Origin: Butyrivibrio fibrisolvens 16/4
GTDB taxonomy: Bacteria; Bacillota; Clostridia; Lachnospirales; Lachnospiraceae
Assembly (NCBI GenBank): GCA_000209815.1
Contig: FP929036.1
Location: 1,807,906 to 1,871,905 of the forward strand
Direction of reading: 5' to 3'
DNA: 64,000 nucleotides
Positions 40,285 to 50,407 of this stretch are shown piece after piece. Both the position numbers and the translations under genes were made by a program. Under the pieces are notes generated by a model that was given only the letters and a program-made list of their open reading frames with translations, had not been told where the DNA came from and made no database searches. Position 1 is the stretch's first letter, and each line of letters begins with the position of its first letter.

Positions 40285-42150
40285 TTATTTTGCTACTGCT
40301 ATAACCTTTTCACTGAAATCTGTGTCACCCATCTTTACATTGCTAACCTCAGCAAACTTTGGTGTGTTAGAAACGATAACTGGTGTAACAAGTGGATAAC
40401 CAGCCTTTGTAATAGCATCCATATCAAATGTTACAAGAGTCTGTCCACAAGCAACCTTGTCACCCTGAGCAACGTGTGCTGTGAAGTGCTCTCCGTTGAG
40501 CTTAACTGTATCAAGACCAATGTGGATAAGAACCTCAATACCATCATCACTTACAAGACCGATTGCATGCTTTGTATCATAGAGCATTGCAACTGTTCCG
40601 TTGAAAGGAGCAACTACCTTACCTTCTGTAGGGTTGATAGCGATACCCTTACCAAGTGCTTCGCTAGCGAATACTTTGTCAGGAGCCTCTGTAAGAGGAA
40701 TGATTTCGCCCTTAAGAGGAGCGTATACTGAATCTGCATCTACTTTAACATCAGACTTTGGCTCTACTACAACTGAAGGAGTCTTCTCCTCGTCCTTGTA
40801 TAAAATCCAAGAAGCTACAAATGCTACAGCTGATGCAACTGCAAATGCAAGTAAATATCCTGGTAAACAATCAGTTACGATAAGAAGTCCGAATAAACCT
40901 GTAATACCGTTTGCTGTTGCATAAACGCCTGTGATTGATGCAACGCAAGCACCTGCAGCACCACCAATCATACCTGCGATAAATGGCTTTCCGTAACGAA
41001 TATTAACACCGAAGATTGCTGGCTCTGTAATACCCATGAAAGCTGAAAGTGAAGCTGGAAGGGCCATTGACTTTGTCTTCTTATTCTTTGTCTTTAATGC
41101 TACTGCAAGAGCAGCTGCACCCTGTGCAACGTTTGCTGCTGTAGCAATTGGCATCCAGATATTCATACCGTTATCTGAAAGCATCATCATCTCGATAGCA
41201 TTGTACATGTGGTGAGCACCAGCAAGTACTGTAGGAGCATAGAAACCACCCATAAGGAATGCACCGATACCAAATGGAATAGCGATAAGAGCCTTTGCTC
41301 CTGAAAGAACCCATGTCTCAATCTGTGCAAAGATAGGTCCAATAAATGTCATAGCAATGAAACCTGCTACAAGAACTGAACAAAGTGGTGTTACGAATAA
41401 ATCAAACATTTCTGGAACAATCTTGTGAAGCTTCTTTTCGATAGTACACATTAACCAAACAGAAAGAACGATTGGAATAACATGACCCTGGTAACCTACA
41501 TTATCAATGTTCCAAGCACCAAACCAAGACCAAAGTGTGCTTGTTTCAGCACCGCTTGCTACTGTCCAAGCGTTAACAAGGCTTGGGTGAATCATAATCA
41601 TACCGATTACCGCGCCAAGATAAATATTTCCACCGAAAATCTTAGCTGCTGAAATAGCAATAAGAATTGGTAAGAATGTAAGTGCAGTATTTGAGAACAT
41701 ATTTACAAGATTGTAGAAATATGAATCTGCCATTGATGGCCAAACCTGTACAAGTCCACCAAGTAAACCATTTAATAGTCCTGTTGCTACGATAGCTGGA
41801 ATGATTGGGATAAAGATATCACCAAGAGTCTTGATTGCTCTCTTCCACCATGGTGCCTTGCTAGCAGCGACCTGCTTAAGCTCTTCCTTAGTAGAAGCCT
41901 CAATGCCTGCTATATCAATAAATTCATCATAAACTTTGTTAACTGTACCTGTACCGATTATAAGCTGAAGCTGACCAGATGCATCAAATACACCCTTTAC
42001 CCCTTCTATCTCCTCTAAAGCAGATACATTTACCTTGCTGTTGTCAGCGATTACTAATCTAAGTCTAGTTGCACAATGTGCAGCTGAGATTAAATTAGCC
42101 TTTCCACCAATCTGTTCATAGATTTGGCTTGCACACGATCTGTAATCCAT
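40285..42150 (-). CDS. scrA: sucrose PTS transporter, EIIBCA
   Basis: Phosphotransferase transporter of the glucose/sucrose family, 621 residues from the ATG at 42150, which has AAAGGGAA upstream (an upstream in-frame start at 42219 lacks one). The order is IIB (AHCATRLRLV, phospho-Cys26), an eight- to ten-helix IIC domain with GITEPAIFGVNIRYGKPF, and IIA at the C-terminus (HAIGLVSDDGIEVLIHIGLD with the phospho-His). Sucrose specificity is inferred from the neighbouring scrB and the LacI operator pattern; related trehalose or beta-glucoside EII enzymes look similar. Confidence 0.93.
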   Translation of the reverse strand: MDYRSCASQIYEQIGGKANLISAAHCATRLRLVIADNSKVNVSALEEIEGVKGVFDASGQLQLIIGTGTVNKVYDEFIDIAGIEASTKEELKQVAASKAPWWKRAIKTLGDIFIPIIPAIVATGLLNGLLGGLVQVWPSMADSYFYNLVNMFSNTALTFLPILIAISAAKIFGGNIYLGAVIGMIMIHPSLVNAWTVASGAETSTLWSWFGAWNIDNVGYQGHVIPIVLSVWLMCTIEKKLHKIVPEMFDLFVTPLCSVLVAGFIAMTFIGPIFAQIETWVLSGAKALIAIPFGIGAFLMGGFYAPTVLAGAHHMYNAIEMMMLSDNGMNIWMPIATAANVAQGAAALAVALKTKNKKTKSMALPASLSAFMGITEPAIFGVNIRYGKPFIAGMIGGAAGACVASITGVYATANGITGLFGLLIVTDCLPGYLLAFAVASAVAFVASWILYKDEEKTPSVVVEPKSDVKVDADSVYAPLKGEIIPLTEAPDKVFASEALGKGIAINPTEGKVVAPFNGTVAMLYDTKHAIGLVSDDGIEVLIHIGLDTVKLNGEHFTAHVAQGDKVACGQTLVTFDMDAITKAGYPLVTPVIVSNTPKFAEVSNVKMGDTDFSEKVIAVAK

Positions 42151-42222
42151 GTTTTTCCCTTTCTGTTTTTCCTTTAATGAATACTTTAATGACTGTACGA
42201 TAAAATCGATTAATCTCACTTA

Positions 42223-42236
42223 TGAAATCGATTTCA
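42223..42236. promoter_or_regulatory. ScrR operator O1
   Basis: Perfect palindrome TGAAATCGATTTCA, 13 bases downstream of a TATAAT (42249-42254) that serves leftward scrA transcription. The LacI-family centre CG is present. A weaker relative, TAAAATCGATTAAT, lies at 42199-42212. Confidence 0.8.
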
Positions 42237-42248
42237 CATCTTGGTGAC

Positions 42249-42254
42249 ATTATA
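42249..42254 (-). promoter_or_regulatory. scrA -10 element
   Basis: TATAAT on the minus strand, 99 bases upstream of the scrA ATG. A matching -35 is not evident. It lies between O1 and O2, so repression by either or by looping is plausible. Confidence 0.5.
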
Positions 42255-42288
42255 TAACTATTAAGGCAAAATTCCTATTAGTAATGTA

Positions 42289-42302
42289 TGATAACGATTT
42301 CA
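42289..42302. promoter_or_regulatory. ScrR operator O2
   Basis: TGATAACGATTTCA, one arm imperfect, 66 bp from O1 centre to centre, about six helical turns. Confidence 0.7.
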
Positions 42303-42362
42303 CATATTTTTTATATGTTTTTCACAAAATAATCTATAAAAGCCTAATTATCCTTACAAAAA

Positions 42363-42391
42363 TTGATTTAGACCTGTCTAATAAATATAAT
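42363..42391 (+). promoter_or_regulatory. scrR promoter
   Basis: TTGATT (42363-42368) and TATAAT (42386-42391) with exactly 17 bases between, immediately followed by operator O3. Confidence 0.8.
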
Positions 42392-42396
42392 ATTAG

Positions 42397-42410
42397 TGAA
42401 AACGATTTCA
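42397..42410. promoter_or_regulatory. ScrR operator O3
   Basis: TGAAAACGATTTCA, placed at the expected transcription start of scrR and 22 bases before its ATG. It suggests autorepression and shares its core with O1 and O2. Confidence 0.8.
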
Positions 42411-42431
42411 ATAATATTTTAGGAGAAACCC

Positions 42432-43411
42432 ATGAATATTAATCAAATAGCAAAACTTGCAGGCGTATCCCCAGCAACAGTTTCCAGATATCTAAACAAT
42501 GGCTACCTAAGCGAGGAAAAGCGCCAGGCAATCGCAAAAGTAATAGATGAGACTGGATATATTCCATCTACCCAGGCTCAAACTCTCAGAACCAAGAAAA
42601 CCAAGATTATTGGGGTTATTATCCCTAAGATTGATTCGGATTCCATTTCACAAGTTGTGGCTGGTATTGGCGAGGTTCTTAATGAAAAGGGCTATAAAAT
42701 GCTTTTGGCCAACACAGATAACCATGATGAAAAGGAAATAGAATTTATTAATACATTCAAACAGAACATTGTTGATGGCATCATCCTCCTTGGAACTACA
42801 CTTACACCTAAGCATAAAAAGCCCTAAAAGACCTTACAATCCCATATGTAGTCTTAGGACAACAGACTGATATTTCCACCTGTATATTCCATGATGATTA
42901 CACAGCAGCATATGAATTAACAGATTACATCATAAAAAAAGGTCATAAAAATATTGGCTACATTGGTGTTACTGAAAAAGATATTGCTGTAGGTGTAAAT
43001 AGAAGGAAAGGCTTTCTTGATGCCCTGGAAAAGCACAATATCAAGCTTCCTGCCAAGCTCATCAAGACCGGCTCATTCTATATGGATAATGGCTATGAAA
43101 ATGCTAAGGCTCTACTTAGCCAGAATAAGAATATTGATGCTATTTTATGTGCTACAGATACTATAGCTTTAGGTGCTATCAAATACCTAAACGAAAATAA
43201 AATAAAGATTCCTGGCGATATTGCTGTTGCCGGCTTTGGGGAAAGCAAGCCATCTTCCATCCTTTCTCCTAGTCTAACTACAGTACATTTCTATTACAGA
43301 GAATGTGGAATTGAAGGGGCTACTTTCCTACTTGATAAAATCGCCAAGCCTGATATCCCAGATAAAGCAATGAAACTGGGCTTTGAAATAATAAAAAATC
43401 AGTCTGTTTAA
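42432..43411 (+). CDS. scrR: LacI-family sucrose operon regulator, frameshifted
   Basis: Repressor of the LacI/GalR family. The N-terminal HTH is MNINQIAKLAGVSPATVSRY, with LNNGYLSEEKR and the hinge LRTKKTKIIGVIIP. The periplasmic-binding-type effector domain follows, with GIGEVLNEKGYKMLLANTD, GYIGVTEKDIAVGV and AVAGFGESKPSSI. The frame breaks at the A5 run 42816-42820. Adding one A gives TPKHKKALKDLTIPYVVLGQ and restores about 326 residues. It is divergent from scrA, and operators O1-O3 lie in the shared region. Confidence 0.92.
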
Positions 43412-43419
43412 AATTGACT

Positions 43420-45021
43420 CTACAATGAATTAAGCAGTCCTTTTAAGCCTTCTCTTTCATATAGCGATTTATAGCTTGATACCTCGTCAGAAATTATCTC
43501 ATCTATGACTTTCATTCCAAGTAGCTCCACAGGAGCTTTATCGTCAGTCATAATAAGCTTTCCAGGATGATAAACACTAAGCCCATCGTAAACCTTTGCC
43601 ATCATAAGAAACATATCCTCATCCGTTTCATTTGACATGGCAGCAAGCAATCTATCTTCCATATCTTTATTATTGCTGGCATAAAGAATACGATTAGACC
43701 AACCTGCAACATCTGTTGTAAGCATATTCGTAAATACGTTACCAATAGTATCAGCCAGATAATCATTGATATTTCCAGGTGTGTTGCTACGCATATTCAT
43801 ATTAACTACCATCACACCATCATCCTTTAGGTGGTCCTCCACCAGCTGGAAAAACTCTACCGATGACATCTGAAATGGAATGGTAATATCCTGATAAGCA
43901 TCTACCATTATTACATCGTATTTTTCATCTATGGCATTTAAATATGCCCTGCCATCATATGTAACTACCGGAACATCCTCTGGGAGCTCAAAATATTCCA
44001 CTGCCAAATCAGTTATCTTCTGATCAATTTCCACACCTGTAATATCTACATCATCAAAATATCTCTTGCATTGAGTTGCAAATGTACCACTACCATTTCC
44101 AAGAATCAAGATCTTCTTAGGGCCATCATTTCCAGACATAAAAAGGGAAGCCATAGCATAATCATAGTACATACCTGTAGGGCCCTTTTCCTTTTGATAA
44201 ATGGACTGAACTCCAAACAAAACATTAGTGGAAAGAATCACTCTGTCATCAGTCTCACTGACCTGAAGATAATTATAAATAGACTCTCCCTCATAAGTAA
44301 GATTAGTCTGCCAAAATGCAAAGCTATTGTTATGACCAAGAAGGCAGCAGACTAAAAACAACACTATGCTAACAGGAACCCTCTTGGCCTGAGAAAAATT
44401 TATTTTTGAAGTAACAAAATAGATGATGCAAAGCACCAACAAAATACCTGCAAAAATCAAAAACGATATTGATGTACCAACTGCTGGAATACTGATAAAT
44501 GTAGGCACGAATGTACCAATGATACTTCCGATGGTATTGCTGGCATTAAGCTTTCCAACTACAGTTCCGCTGTCATCCAGGCTGTCTACAGAAAACTTTA
44601 CAAGTGAAGGTGTAACTGTACCAAGTAAAAATAACGGAAATACGAATATTACCATACAGGCAACAAAGCCTGCTATAATCAGGAAATTATTGCTTACTGT
44701 AAAAATCAATAATCCTGAAATAGCTATGATTATATATTTACCTACCACAGGAATCGCCGCAATCCAAATGGCAGCTATTACAATTCTAAGATACAGTTTA
44801 TCTGGATTAGGATCTTTATCAGCAGAACGTCCTCCATAAAGATTTCCTAAAGCCATGGCAATCATAATAGTTCCGATAATAATAGTCCAAACTATTTGTG
44901 ATGAACTAAAATAAGGCGCCAAGAGTCTACTGGCGCCAAGCTCTACCGCCATAACTGACATTCCTGCAAAAAATTCTGTAAGATACAGATAGAGTTTATT
45001 TTTTAATATTGGTCTATCCAT
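43420..45021 (-). CDS. fused membrane/spermidine synthase-like protein
   Basis: The 533-residue protein has about seven N-terminal membrane helices (to about residue 225) and a C-terminal aminopropyltransferase-type Rossmann domain with ILILGNGSGTFATQCKRYF and VTYDGRAYLNAIDEKYDVIMVDAYQ. This is the standard layout of the fused MFS/spermidine synthase family. Polyamine-synthase activity has been doubted for several of these, so the substrate is not certain. It ends nine bases from the scrR stop, on the opposite strand. Confidence 0.88.
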   Translation of the reverse strand: MDRPILKNKLYLYLTEFFAGMSVMAVELGASRLLAPYFSSSQIVWTIIIGTIMIAMALGNLYGGRSADKDPNPDKLYLRIVIAAIWIAAIPVVGKYIIIAISGLLIFTVSNNFLIIAGFVACMVIFVFPLFLLGTVTPSLVKFSVDSLDDSGTVVGKLNASNTIGSIIGTFVPTFISIPAVGTSISFLIFAGILLVLCIIYFVTSKINFSQAKRVPVSIVLFLVCCLLGHNNSFAFWQTNLTYEGESIYNYLQVSETDDRVILSTNVLFGVQSIYQKEKGPTGMYYDYAMASLFMSGNDGPKKILILGNGSGTFATQCKRYFDDVDITGVEIDQKITDLAVEYFELPEDVPVVTYDGRAYLNAIDEKYDVIMVDAYQDITIPFQMSSVEFFQLVEDHLKDDGVMVVNMNMRSNTPGNINDYLADTIGNVFTNMLTTDVAGWSNRILYASNNKDMEDRLLAAMSNETDEDMFLMMAKVYDGLSVYHPGKLIMTDDKAPVELLGMKVIDEIISDEVSSYKSLYEREGLKGLLNSL

Positions 45022-45044
45022 TTTATTCCCCCAATTATCTCCCC

Positions 45045-45526
45045 TTATTTTTTACGACCGCTTTCAATAAGCTCCTTTTCAAAAGCCTCAGGATTCTTTA
45101 AGTAGTAGTCCTGATGTTCTTCTTCAGCTGGATAGAAAGACTTAAATGGCTCTAAAGCCACCTGAACTTTTTACCTGATTCCTCTTCCAAAGCCTTTATT
45201 CTACTCTCAGCAATCTCCTTTTCTTCATCATTTTGATAGTAGATAGCCAGAGTATAAGAAAATCCCTTGTCGATGTACTGTCCTTCACCATCAAATGGAT
45301 CTACATTAGCAAAGTAAATATCTAGAAGCTTATCAAAAGAAACATTGTCCTCCTCGTAGGTAAGTTCGATTGTCTCTCGATGACCTGTCTTTTGAGCTTT
45401 TACATCCTTGTAAGAGGGATTAACTTCATCCCCACCAGAGTAACCGCATACAACTGAGTCTACTCCATAAATTTTGTAAATAGGTGTAACACACCAAAAG
45501 CAACCACCTGCAAAATACGCTTTCAT
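45045..45526 (-). CDS. msrA: peptide methionine-S-sulfoxide reductase, frameshifted
   Basis: Repairs methionine-S-sulfoxide in proteins. From the ATG at 45526, MKAYFAGGCFWCVTP holds the catalytic Cys9 in GCFWC; YSGGDEVNPSYKDVKAQKTG and HRETIELTYEE follow. The frame breaks at the T5 run 45168-45172. One added A gives GKKVQVALEPFKSFYPAEEE, HQDYYLKNPEAFEKEL and a Lys-rich end, for about 160 residues. No msrB is adjacent. Confidence 0.93.
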
Positions 45527-45571
45527 ATAAATCAATTCCTCTCAATTAAATTGCTTACATTCTACCAAAAA

Positions 45572-45591
45572 GGACTAGCCTAAGCTAGTCC
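45572..45591 (-). terminator. terminator after gpsA
   Basis: GGACTAGC pairs with GCTAGTCC, four-base loop, followed by TTTTTGG in the leftward direction, just after the gpsA stop. Confidence 0.85.
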
Positions 45592-45597
45592 CAATTA

Positions 45598-46605
45598 TTA
45601 CCATTCCATGTCGCTAGTCTCGTCTTTTTTAGAACGTGTCATCAATTCGTAAACTGCATCTTTCGCAGCCATTCCATCAAATAAAACAGCATTAACGACA
45701 TCAACGATTGGCATTTCTATATTATATTTTTCAGCAAGCTTCTTTGCTGCCTTTGCAGAATATACACCCTCAACTACCATGGCTACCTTTTCCATGGCCT
45801 CGTCCTTTGGCATTCCCTGTCCAATATAAAAACCAGCCATTCTATTTCTAGAATGCATAGATGAGCAGGTAACAATAAGGTCACCTACGCCTGTAAGACC
45901 TGCAAGCGTCTCTGCCTGTCCTCCCATAGCAACAGCAAGTGCAGAAATCTCCTTGATACCTCTAGTAATAAGAGCTGCCTTTGCATTATCACCAAAACCA
46001 AGTCCATCAGACATACCAGCAGCAAGCGCAATAACATTCTTAAGTGCTGCACCAACCTCGATACCCTTTACATCTGGTGAAGAATAAACTCTAAAGTACT
46101 TATTCATAAAAAGATTCTGAACGAAAAGGGAGGTCTGTCTGTCAGTAGAACCTGCTACCACAAGAGTAGGCTTGAATACTACAACCTCCTCTGCGTGACT
46201 TGGTCCTGACAATACGCATATACGTTTTTCAGTACCTAACACATCCTCTAAAATCTCTGTCTGAGTGAGAAGAGTCTCCTCCTCAATACCCTTTGTAACA
46301 GTGATAAAAATCTGATTATCATTTACAAATGGTTTAATCTTTTCTGCAGTTTCTCTAGTAGCCTTAGATGGTACAGCCATCAAAACTACATCTGCAGTTT
46401 TTGCAGCATCCTCGATGTCTGCAGTAAAAATCATAGACTCTGGGAGCTTTACACCCTTAATCTTATCGCTGGTATGAGTGTCATTCATCTGGTCTACCTG
46501 CGATTGTCTGTGGGACCAGACCTTTACCTCATGTCCATTCTTATTAAGCATAACAGCCAGGGCAATACCCCAGCTGCCTGCACCTAAAACACTAATTCTA
46601 GCCAT
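45598..46605 (-). CDS. gpsA: NAD(P)-dependent glycerol-3-phosphate dehydrogenase
   Basis: Reduces dihydroxyacetone phosphate to sn-glycerol-3-phosphate for phospholipid synthesis. The 335-residue protein begins with MARISVLGAGSWGIALAVML (GxGxxG). The catalytic-site segment is AALKNVIALAAGMSDGLGFG, with GLTGVGDLIVTCSSMHSRNRM. It is last in the der-plsY-gpsA unit, which places glycerol-3-phosphate supply next to its acylation. Confidence 0.97.
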   Translation of the reverse strand: MARISVLGAGSWGIALAVMLNKNGHEVKVWSHRQSQVDQMNDTHTSDKIKGVKLPESMIFTADIEDAAKTADVVLMAVPSKATRETAEKIKPFVNDNQIFITVTKGIEEETLLTQTEILEDVLGTEKRICVLSGPSHAEEVVVFKPTLVVAGSTDRQTSLFVQNLFMNKYFRVYSSPDVKGIEVGAALKNVIALAAGMSDGLGFGDNAKAALITRGIKEISALAVAMGGQAETLAGLTGVGDLIVTCSSMHSRNRMAGFYIGQGMPKDEAMEKVAMVVEGVYSAKAAKKLAEKYNIEMPIVDVVNAVLFDGMAAKDAVYELMTRSKKDETSDMEW

Positions 46606-46634
46606 AAAATACCTCTAGTCTTTATAAAAATTAC

Positions 46635-46717
46635 GCTGGTTACGGTTACAATCCTTTATGTCACTCCGTCGCGAGATTGGCTCCTTGAGTAACATAAAGA
46701 GATTGTCACCTACCAGC
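46635..46717 (-). ncRNA. long imperfect hairpin between plsY and gpsA
   Basis: Arms at 46635-46666 and 46687-46717 (about 31-32 bases each) pair with a few bulges: GCTGGT/ACCAGC at the base, ACAATC/GATTGT in the middle, and TTTATG..ACTC/GAGT..CATAAA near a 20-base loop. It lies wholly in the intercistronic gap. No ORF or T tract is associated. A processing, stability or attenuation role is possible; it might also be a small dispersed element. Confidence 0.55.
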
Positions 46718-46733
46718 TTACTCTTTCTATGAA

Positions 46734-47384
46734 CTATGCTCTTGTTTCTGGGTGAAACGAGAATTTATTTTCGTTGCCATTCAGCAGACGCTTGATGTTC
46801 GCGTGATGGAGAAGAATTGCAAGCCCTGATACAAAGCAGCAAATTACAAGAACTTCTACCAATTCTGAGCCTTCAAAAGGTACTAATCCGAAATATGCAC
46901 CTACAAGCATCTCTATTGCAAAGGAAAGACATCCAATGATTGAGCCTAAAGACACATATCTTGTAAGAGCTACAAGAGCTATGAAAACTACTGCTGGAAT
47001 AGGAAGTCCCATTGGGAATAATGCAATGATGAATCCAAGGGTAGAAGCAACACCCTTACCACCCTTAAAATGCATATAGCAAGGAAAATCATGTCCTAAC
47101 ACTGTTCCAAGACCTGCATAAACCATATAGATATGTACATCATCAAAAAAACGATGATATGTCAGCCATACAAAAAAGCATGCTACTACACACTTAAAGC
47201 AATCCCAAAGCAAGGTAATTAGACCTGCAGGAACGCCAAGGTTTCTCATTGTGTTTGTAGATCCAACATTACCGCTGCCTACCTTTGTCAGATCAATGTG
47301 CTTTGACTTTCCAATTAAATACCCCATTAAAATCATGCCAAAGCAATAGCCGATTAATACAGCAACAATTCTCCCAATTATCAT
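46734..47384 (-). CDS. plsY: acyl-phosphate:glycerol-3-phosphate acyltransferase
   Basis: Membrane enzyme of 216 residues that makes lysophosphatidate from acyl-phosphate and glycerol-3-phosphate. Visible motifs are IDLTKVGSGNVGSTNTMRNLG (motif 1), GHDFPCYMHFKGGKGVASTLG (motif 2) and HHANIKRLLNGNENKF (motif 3). About six membrane helices. It overlaps the der stop by one base, so the genes are coupled. Confidence 0.97.
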   Translation of the reverse strand: MIIGRIVAVLIGYCFGMILMGYLIGKSKHIDLTKVGSGNVGSTNTMRNLGVPAGLITLLWDCFKCVVACFFVWLTYHRFFDDVHIYMVYAGLGTVLGHDFPCYMHFKGGKGVASTLGFIIALFPMGLPIPAVVFIALVALTRYVSLGSIIGCLSFAIEMLVGAYFGLVPFEGSELVEVLVICCFVSGLAILLHHANIKRLLNGNENKFSFHPETRA

Positions 47385-48709
47385 TATTCGTTTTCCTTTC
47401 TCTCTCTAATTATAAATTTCAGAGATGTACCTTCGAACCCAAATGCATCTCTGATTCTATTCTCAAGATATCGTACATAAGAGAAGTGCATCAAATACTT
47501 CTCGTTTACGAAAATAACGAATGTAGGTGGCTTTACAGCAACCTGTGTAGTGTAGAAAATCTTAAGTCTCTTGCCCTTATCTGTAGGTGGCTGCTGAAGA
47601 GCAACTGCCTCAGAAACGATTTCATTAAGAACACCAGTGGCAATACGCATTGAATTATTCTCAATAACCGCATCAATTGTCTCGTAAATCTTGCCGAGAC
47701 GCTGTCCACTCTTAACAGAGATGAAAAGAATAGATGCATAAGGCATAAATGAAAGGATCTGACGAATCTTAGTCTCGTGTTCCTTCATTGTCTTATCGTT
47801 CTTTTCAATGGCATCCCACTTATTTACACATATAATTATACCCTTTCCACGCTCGTGGGCAATACCGGCAATCTTTGCATCCTGCTCTGTAACACCCTCT
47901 GTTGCATCAATCATAATGATAACAACATCAGCCTTTTCAACAGATGCTACAGCACGAACTATAGAGTATCTTTCAAGATCTTCTTTTATTTTGCTCTTAC
48001 GGCGAAGTCCTGCTGTATCAATGAAGATATAATCCTTGTGGTTGTATCGAACCCTGGTATCTACAGCATCGCGAGTAGTACCTGCAATGTCTGAAACAAT
48101 AACACGTTCCTCACCACAAAGCTTGTTAATAAGTGATGATTTACCTACGTTTGGCTTTCCAATAACAGCAATCTTTGGAGTATCATCCTCTTCTTCTTCC
48201 CCTGACTGCTCTGGGAAGTACTCTACAACCTTATCAAGCATATCACCAAAGCCAAGACGGCTTGATGCTGAGACCGGAATAGGATCGCCGATTCCAAGAT
48301 TATAGAACTCGTAAACATCAGCCATATCACGCTCAAAGCTATCCACCTTGTTTACAACAAGAATAACTGGCTTGTGAGAGCGACGAAGCATATCTGCTAC
48401 CTTTGAATCACTATCCTGAAGCCCCTGCTTTACATCTACAAGGAAGATAATAACATCAGCTGTATCAATAGCTATCTGAGCCTGCTCACGCATCTGCGAA
48501 AGAATGATATCGTTAGTATCAGGCTCGATACCGCCTGTATCAATCATAGTGAAATCATAGTTAAGCCAACTAACATCGGCATAAATTCTATCTCTAGTAA
48601 CACCTGGTGTATCTTTTACTATAGAAATACGCTCCCCTGCAAGAGCATTAAAAAGCGTAGATTTTCCAACATTTGGACGGCCAACGATGGCCACAACTGG
48701 TCTTGCCAT
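47384..48709 (-). CDS. der: ribosome biogenesis GTPase Der (EngA)
   Basis: Tandem-GTPase factor for 50S assembly, 441 residues. The first G domain has [20 protein letters not shown] and DTGGIEPD, with NKVD. The second has [39 protein letters not shown] and NKWDAIEK. The C-terminal KH-like domain follows. It heads a unit with plsY and gpsA. Confidence 0.98.
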   Translation of the reverse strand: MARPVVAIVGRPNVGKSTLFNALAGERISIVKDTPGVTRDRIYADVSWLNYDFTMIDTGGIEPDTNDIILSQMREQAQIAIDTADVIIFLVDVKQGLQDSDSKVADMLRRSHKPVILVVNKVDSFERDMADVYEFYNLGIGDPIPVSASSRLGFGDMLDKVVEYFPEQSGEEEEDDTPKIAVIGKPNVGKSSLINKLCGEERVIVSDIAGTTRDAVDTRVRYNHKDYIFIDTAGLRRKSKIKEDLERYSIVRAVASVEKADVVIIMIDATEGVTEQDAKIAGIAHERGKGIIICVNKWDAIEKNDKTMKEHETKIRQILSFMPYASILFISVKSGQRLGKIYETIDAVIENNSMRIATGVLNEIVSEAVALQQPPTDKGKRLKIFYTTQVAVKPPTFVIFVNEKYLMHFSYVRYLENRIRDAFGFEGTSLKFIIRERKENE

Positions 48710-48730
48710 ATATTACCTCTTTTCTAATAA

Positions 48731-50049
48731 TCATTTCCCAATAATAGCGTATACGAAGTCACGCCCGTCTGATTGTACAATACGGGTCTTAACTTGTAAA
48801 GCTGACTCCAGCTCTGACAAGGTTATATCATCAAGGAAAACCTCTTCCTGTGCACGAAGCATAGTGCAGGATAAAAGAAGATTATCTCCTAAATCTCTAC
48901 CCTTTAGCTGTGAAATAAGGTCCTGTCCTGTGATAAGACCTGAGACTGTAATCTCTTCACCAAAGAATTCATTAGTGATTGGAACAACCTCCACAGTAAC
49001 CTTATTAAACTTTTCAGTGATTAACTCTCCCAGCTCCTTCATAAATGGAGCGGCTAATTTACCTGTAGCTATGGTAACCTTTCGACGCTTCATAAACAAA
49101 GGCTTCTTGATATCTTCTAATGCATCTAAAACCTCTTCCTTAAGAAGGCGAAGCATTCCAACACCATTTTCCAGCTGGATAAATCCATCATATCTGTCTG
49201 CTTCTGGGAGTGGACGTCCTGCTAAAATATACCACTCATCTGAAGCCTGAACAAAATGATTGCCAACCTTTTCCATGGCAATATCCTGCCACTTTTCAAT
49301 CTGATCTATAACAGCTCCCGCTTCCTCTGCTGTGTATGTTCTAAGAGGGAACAGTCCATCTCTGAATTTTGTGATACCTACAGGAACAACAGACATAGAT
49401 CTCATAACAGGTGCAAAGGAAAGTAAATCGCCTATTGTTCTATCAAGCTCTGGTCCATCATTTAATCCAGGACAAGAAACCACCTGTGCATTCATAGGAA
49501 TCTCTGCTTCGTAAAGCTTTCTGATTTTATCTAAAATATCTCCAGCAAAACGGTTGTGCAAAAGCTTCATTCTAAGCTCTGGATTAGTAGCATGGACTGA
49601 AATATTAATTGGTCCAAGCTTGTAAGCAATAATTCTATCTAAATCCGCCATTTTCATATTTGTCAGAGTAACATAATTGCCCTGTAAAAAGAAAGACGGG
49701 TATCATCATCTTTAAAATAAAGGGTCTCTCTCATTCCTGGTGGCATTTGGTCAATAAAACAAAATGCGCACTTATTGGAGCAGGATTTGTAATCATCCAT
49801 AAGACCATTGCAGAAAATTACTCCAAGATCCTCCCCTTCTTCTTTCTTTACAAAAACAGAACTGGTGGTACCATCCTCGTGAAGAAGCTCCACGGTAATA
49901 TCCGCATCATCTGAATAATAATGATAATCAAAGATATCTACCAGCTCTACATTATTAATTTTTGTAATAATATCTCCAGGTGTAAGCCCAGCTTGCTCTG
50001 CAGGGCTGCCTTCCATAACCTGTTTAATTTTATGACTTGAATTTAACAT
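48731..50049 (-). CDS. DUF512 radical-SAM/PDZ protein, frameshifted
   Basis: Conserved clostridial protein with an N-terminal PDZ-like domain (VMEGSPAEQAGLTPGDIITK), a radical-SAM-type Cys motif CSNKCAFCFIDQMPPGMRET, and a C-terminal DUF512 domain with HATNPELRMKLLHNRFAGD and TGKLAAPFMKELGELI. The frame breaks at the A5 run 49686-49690. One extra T gives TRLSFLQGNYVTLTNMKMAD, joining both halves to about 439 residues. The function is uncharacterised. It overlaps the yraN end by seven bases and ends 22 bases before der, so it may belong to the same unit. Confidence 0.9.
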
Positions 50050-50402
50050 ATTGGTATATACTCAAATGCATTTTTATAATGCGATAAATGTCCTTCCTCT
50101 ATTGCAACTACATCAAATCTCACGCTTGTGTCTCCACTCATATGATTTTGCATCATATAAACATCAGCACAGCGGGAAATCTTCCTCTTTTTATTAAAGC
50201 CTACTGCCTCAGCGGCGGTACCTGCTCTTTTTGTAGTTCGGTATTTTACCTCCACAAAAACAAGATACTCTTTATCCCTTGCGATGATATCCACCTCTCC
50301 CATTTTACAATAATAATTCTGTTTGAGAATGGTCATACCGTTTCGCTTTAGAAAATCAGCAGCAAGGCTTTCAAAATCATTTCCTTGTTTTCTATTATTC
50401 AT
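50043..50402 (-). CDS. yraN: UPF0102 (YraN) endonuclease-like protein
   Basis: A 119-residue nuclease-fold protein of the UPF0102 family, resembling Holliday-junction-resolvase folds: GNDFESLAADFLKRNGMTIL, YYCKMGEVDIIARD and VFVEVKYRTTKRAGTAAEAV, then KKRKISRCADVYM. The acidic and Lys residues of a PD-(D/E)xK-like site are present. It lies in the rnhB neighbourhood, as is common for yraN. Confidence 0.92.
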   Translation of the reverse strand: MNNRKQGNDFESLAADFLKRNGMTILKQNYYCKMGEVDIIARDKEYLVFVEVKYRTTKRAGTAAEAVGFNKKRKISRCADVYMMQNHMSGDTSVRFDVVAIEEGHLSHYKNAFEYIPIC

Positions 50403-50407
50403 AAATC

